Origin: Thermoleophilaceae bacterium
GTDB lineage: Bacteria; Actinomycetota; Thermoleophilia; Solirubrobacterales; Thermoleophilaceae
Direction of reading: 5' to 3'
DNA length: 6,948 nucleotides
Assembly (NCBI GenBank): GCA_013811765.1
Contig: JACCUO010000193.1
Span: 1 to 6,948 of the forward strand
In this document: positions 5,058 to 6,948 of the stretch, one piece after another
Position numbering within the stretch: the first letter of the stretch is position 1
Layout of the letters: each line of letters starts with the position of its first letter
The notes under the pieces: model-generated
What the model saw: the letters and a program-made list of their open reading frames with translations, nothing else
Database searches by the model: none
Told to the model about the DNA's origin: nothing
Made by a program: the position numbers and the translations under genes

Positions 5058-5121
5058 ACGTAACCGCGGCCCTTGGGCCGTGCTGGAGGTGGGCTTCGCA
5101 GCCCACCTTTTTTTCGACCTC
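5043..5121 (+). promoter_or_regulatory. Structured leader RNA of rimP-nusA (candidate attenuator)
   Basis: From the predicted start near 5043 to the rimP ATG the leader can fold into three helices: GCG-TTA (5042-5047) with TAACCGC (5061-5067, one bulge), CGGCC/GGCCG closing a CTTG loop (5067-5080), and the terminator stem (5087-5108) with its T-run. GGCCC (5068-5072) could instead pair with GGGCT (5091-5095, one G-U), a possible but short antiterminator. The only good Shine-Dalgarno, GGAGGT (5085-5090), overlaps the terminator stem and is about 30 bases from the ATG. I do not recognise a known riboswitch class. Confidence 0.45.
5087..5114 (+). terminator. Intrinsic terminator in front of rimP
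   Basis: AGGTGGGCT (5087-5095) and AGCCCACCT (5100-5108) form a perfect 9-base stem with a TCGC loop, followed by T's to 5114 (seven in all from 5108). G-U pairs can extend the stem by two. It works only in the plus direction; the minus-strand tail is not T-rich. It ends seven bases before the rimP ATG, leaving no room for another promoter, so rimP and nusA must be transcribed through it. Confidence 0.8.
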
Positions 5122-5553
5122 ATGCAGAGAACCGACCACCTATACACCGACATCGAGCAGCGCCTCGCCGGCCCGCTTCCGCAGGTCGAGCTGCTCGCCT
5201 GCGAGCAGCTCGGAGACGCCCGCATGAGGATCGTGATCGACCATCCGGACGGGGTCACGCTTGCCCTCTGCGAGCAGGTCACGCATGAGCTGGGCGAGTT
5301 GCTGGAGGAGTTCGGCCTCGAGGTGGCCTCCCCTGGACCCGAGCGCCCGCTCACCAAGCCCGAGCACTTTCGCCGCTTCATCGGCGCCCGAGCCCGTGTC
5401 CGCACCAGGCAGCCTCGCGAGGGCCACAAGAGCTTCACGGGCGAGCTGGTCGGCGCCTCGGAGGAAGAGGTAGCCCTCGCGGCGGACGGCGGTGTGGTGA
5501 CGATCCCATACGCGGAGATCGCGCGAAGCAATCTGTTGAGCAGAGAGAGGTAG
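5122..5553 (+). CDS. rimP: Ribosome maturation factor RimP
   Basis: Cytoplasmic factor for 30S ribosomal subunit maturation. The 143-residue product has the N-terminal alpha/beta domain with RIVIDHPDGVTLALCEQV (residues 36-53), the linker signature LEVASPGPERPLTKPEHF (66-83), and a C-terminal SH3-like barrel (about 89-140) ending IPYAEIARSNLL. The ATG at 5122 is preferred: it gives a normal-length N-terminus. Starting at the upstream in-frame GTG (5080 or 5089) would translate the terminator hairpin as coding sequence. There is no Shine-Dalgarno close to the ATG. The gene lies three bases before nusA, the conserved rimP-nusA arrangement, and its expression is likely set by the leader terminator. 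Confidence 0.94.
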   Translation: MQRTDHLYTDIEQRLAGPLPQVELLACEQLGDARMRIVIDHPDGVTLALCEQVTHELGELLEEFGLEVASPGPERPLTKPEHFRRFIGARARVRTRQPREGHKSFTGELVGASEEEVALAADGGVVTIPYAEIARSNLLSRER

Positions 5554-5556
5554 ATC

Positions 5557-6948
5557 ATGAGCAAGGAGATCGTCGACGCCATCCACGTTCTCGAGCAGGA
5601 GAAGGGAATCTCCGCGGACGCACTCTTCGACGCCCTCGAGGACGCTCTCCTGTCCGCCTACAAGAAGAGCCCGGGGAGCGCCCGCTACGCCCGCGTGGAC
5701 ATCGATCACGGGAGCGGGGACTTCATCGTCTATGAGCTGATCCTGCCAGCCGAGCTGGAGGAGAAGCTGCTCGCCGAGGCCGAGGAGGACCAGGAGGAGC
5801 CCACGATCGATCCCGAGACGGGGGAGATGCGCGAGCCCGAGGAGCCGGAGGTGGATCCGGAGAAGCTCGCCGAGTACAAGGACCAGATCGACGAGCGCGA
5901 CGTAACTCCGAAGGACTTCGGGCGCATAGCGGCGCAGACCGCCAAGCAGGTGATCCTCCAGCGCATCCGCGAGGCCGAGCGCGAGATGATGTTCGACGAG
6001 TACCAGGACAGGGTCGGAGAGCTGATCACCGGTCTCGTCCAGCAGTCGGATTCGCGCTACACGCTGGTGCAGCTGCGCGAGCGCGTCGAGGCGCTCCTGC
6101 CTCGCTCCGAGCAGGTCGGTGGCGAGCGGTACGACCATGGAGCGCGGATCAAGGCCATCATCACCGATGTCTCCTCGCAGACCAAGGGGCCGAGCATCAT
6201 CGTTTCGCGGCGGTCGCCCGAGCTGATCCGCTCGCTGTTCGAGCTAGAGGTCCCGGAGATCGCCGACGGGCTCGTGGAAATCCAGAACGTGGCGCGGGAG
6301 CCTGGCTACCGGTCGAAGATCGCCGTGATCTCCCATACATCCGGCGTCGATCCCGTGGGCGCCTGCGTCGGGCCGCGTGGATCGCGGGTGCGGATGGTCG
6401 TCTCCGAGTTGCGCGGAGAGAAGATCGACATCATCCCCTTCAACGAAGAGCCGGCGCGGTTCGTGGCCAAGGCACTGTCGCCGGCGCGGGTACGTGAGGT
6501 GCTCGTGGACGACGAAGCCAGGCAGGCCACGGTGATCGTCCCGGACGACCAGCTCTCGCTCGCGATCGGCAAGGACGGGCTCAACGCCCGGCTCGCCGCG
6601 CGGCTGACCGGCTGGCGGGTGGACATCCGCTCGGAGACCGAGTTCGCCGAGGAGGAGTCAACGATGGGGTACGAGGAAGAGGAGGTCGCGGGGCGCTGCG
6701 CCGCGATACTCGTGAACGGGAAGCGCTGTCCGAACGCCGCTATTCCCGGCTCCCGCTACTGCGGCCTTCCTGTCCACCAGGCGCTGAAGGATCAGGAGGG
6801 CGACCGGATGGCCGACGAGGAGGAGCCAGCTGTCGGGGAGGCCCCCGTCGAGGAGCCGCCCGTCGAGGAGCCGCCCGTCGAGGAGCCGCCCGTCGAGGAG
6901 CCGCCCGTCGAGGAGCCGCCCGTCGAGGAGGCCCCCGTTGACGACGAC
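5557..6948 (+). CDS. nusA: Transcription termination/antitermination factor NusA (3' end beyond window)
   Basis: Binds RNA polymerase and nascent RNA to modulate pausing, termination and antitermination. AGAGAGG (5544-5550) precedes the ATG at 5557. The frame is open to the last base, 464 residues. Residues 1-145 form the polymerase-binding domain (KEIVDAIHVLEQEKGIS, DFGRIAAQTAKQVILQRIREAE), with an acidic stretch at about 68-112 that is longer than in mycobacterial NusA as I recall it. S1 is at about 150-217. KH1 contains DPVGACVGPRGSRVR (GPRG at 272-275) and KH2 contains LAIGKDGLNARLAARLTGW (GKDG at 338-341). The E. coli acidic repeat domains are absent, as in other actinobacteria. Unusually, residues 381-407 carry a Cys3-His motif (C381, C391, C402, H407), followed by an acidic Pro-rich repeat tail. 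The stop codon lies outside the window. Confidence 0.96.
   Translation, partial: MSKEIVDAIHVLEQEKGISADALFDALEDALLSAYKKSPGSARYARVDIDHGSGDFIVYELILPAELEEKLLAEAEEDQEEPTIDPETGEMREPEEPEVDPEKLAEYKDQIDERDVTPKDFGRIAAQTAKQVILQRIREAEREMMFDEYQDRVGELITGLVQQSDSRYTLVQLRERVEALLPRSEQVGGERYDHGARIKAIITDVSSQTKGPSIIVSRRSPELIRSLFELEVPEIADGLVEIQNVAREPGYRSKIAVISHTSGVDPVGACVGPRGSRVRMVVSELRGEKIDIIPFNEEPARFVAKALSPARVREVLVDDEARQATVIVPDDQLSLAIGKDGLNARLAARLTGWRVDIRSETEFAEEESTMGYEEEEVAGRCAAILVNGKRCPNAAIPGSRYCGLPVHQALKDQEGDRMADEEEPAVGEAPVEEPPVEEPPVEEPPVEEPPVEEPPVEEAPVDDD
6697..6777 (+). other. Cys3-His zinc-binding-like module in the NusA C-terminus
   Basis: Residues 381-407 read C-x9-C-x10-C-x4-H, with the segments GKRCPNAAIPGSRYCG and VHQ. 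Short modules of the form C..GKRC.N.A..GSRYC...H occur in assorted bacterial proteins and probably bind one zinc ion. It follows KH2 after an acidic linker, so it is an appended domain rather than part of the RNA-binding core. Zinc binding is inferred from spacing only. Confidence 0.6.
6841..6945 (+). repeat. 15-bp tandem repeat in nusA (VEEPP tail)
   Basis: CCGCCCGTCGAGGAG is repeated five times exactly at 6856-6930, flanked by a slightly changed copy before (6841-6855) and a degenerate one after (6931-6945). It encodes PPVEE units between APVEE and APVDD. Five-codon units allow gain or loss of copies without a frameshift. The tail is acidic and proline-rich, so likely extended and disordered. 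Confidence 0.95.

Noticed and set aside
5001..5582. Upstream extension of the minus-strand membrane-protein frame (about 194 more codons)
   Set aside because: It is the antisense of rimP and the divergent promoter region. The extension is Ser/Arg-rich, lacks family features, and the GTG at 5000 gives a sensible start.
5140..6138. Open frame of 332 codons on the minus strand opposite rimP and nusA
   Set aside because: Its Leu/Arg/His-rich translation is what strongly biased GC-rich codons give in the antisense frame. The plus strand holds two confidently identified genes here.
1..6948. A new defence, phage or mobile-element system
   Set aside because: All recognisable genes are conserved housekeeping genes in standard actinobacterial order. 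No nuclease, transposase, integrase, tRNA, attachment site or CRISPR array was seen.

Overview
This is a GC-rich chromosomal segment from an actinobacterium, most likely of the class Thermoleophilia (Solirubrobacterales-like). The phylum call rests on the gene order carB - mihF - gmk - rpoZ - coaBC, on the presence of mihF (a nucleoid protein confined to Actinobacteria), on a NusA without the C-terminal acidic repeats of E. coli, and on GTG/TTG starts. The class call is an inference from how the proteins read, not a database result.

Layout. Bases 1-1286 hold the 3' part of carB (second ATP-grasp half plus the allosteric domain), carrying an unusual in-frame repetitive insertion. A 215-base gap (1287-1501) holds dyads and a -10 box placed so that mihF would be transcribed leaderless. 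Then come mihF (1502-1852), gmk (start uncertain, to 2421), rpoZ (2432-2662), coaBC (2707-3972) and a small TPR protein (3969-4421) whose GTG overlaps the coaBC stop. Facing them is a small membrane protein on the minus strand (4428-5000). A 121-base divergent region (5001-5121) carries candidate promoters on both strands and a textbook intrinsic terminator seven bases before rimP. rimP (5122-5553) and nusA (5557 to the window end, open) follow.

How it works together. The plus-strand genes are core information and nucleotide metabolism: carbamoyl phosphate and pyrimidine synthesis (carB), chromosome architecture (mihF), GMP to GDP (gmk), RNA polymerase assembly (rpoZ), coenzyme A synthesis (coaBC), 30S maturation (rimP) and transcription elongation/termination (nusA). 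No defence, CRISPR, phage or insertion-sequence machinery is visible, and I do not see a new multi-gene system.

The points most worth a second look are: the terminator in the rimP-nusA leader, which suggests attenuation, perhaps with NusA feedback; the repeat-bearing insertion in carB; the missing canonical start of gmk (ATAA junction); and a Cys3-His zinc-binding-like module plus a 15-bp repeat tail at the C-terminus of NusA.
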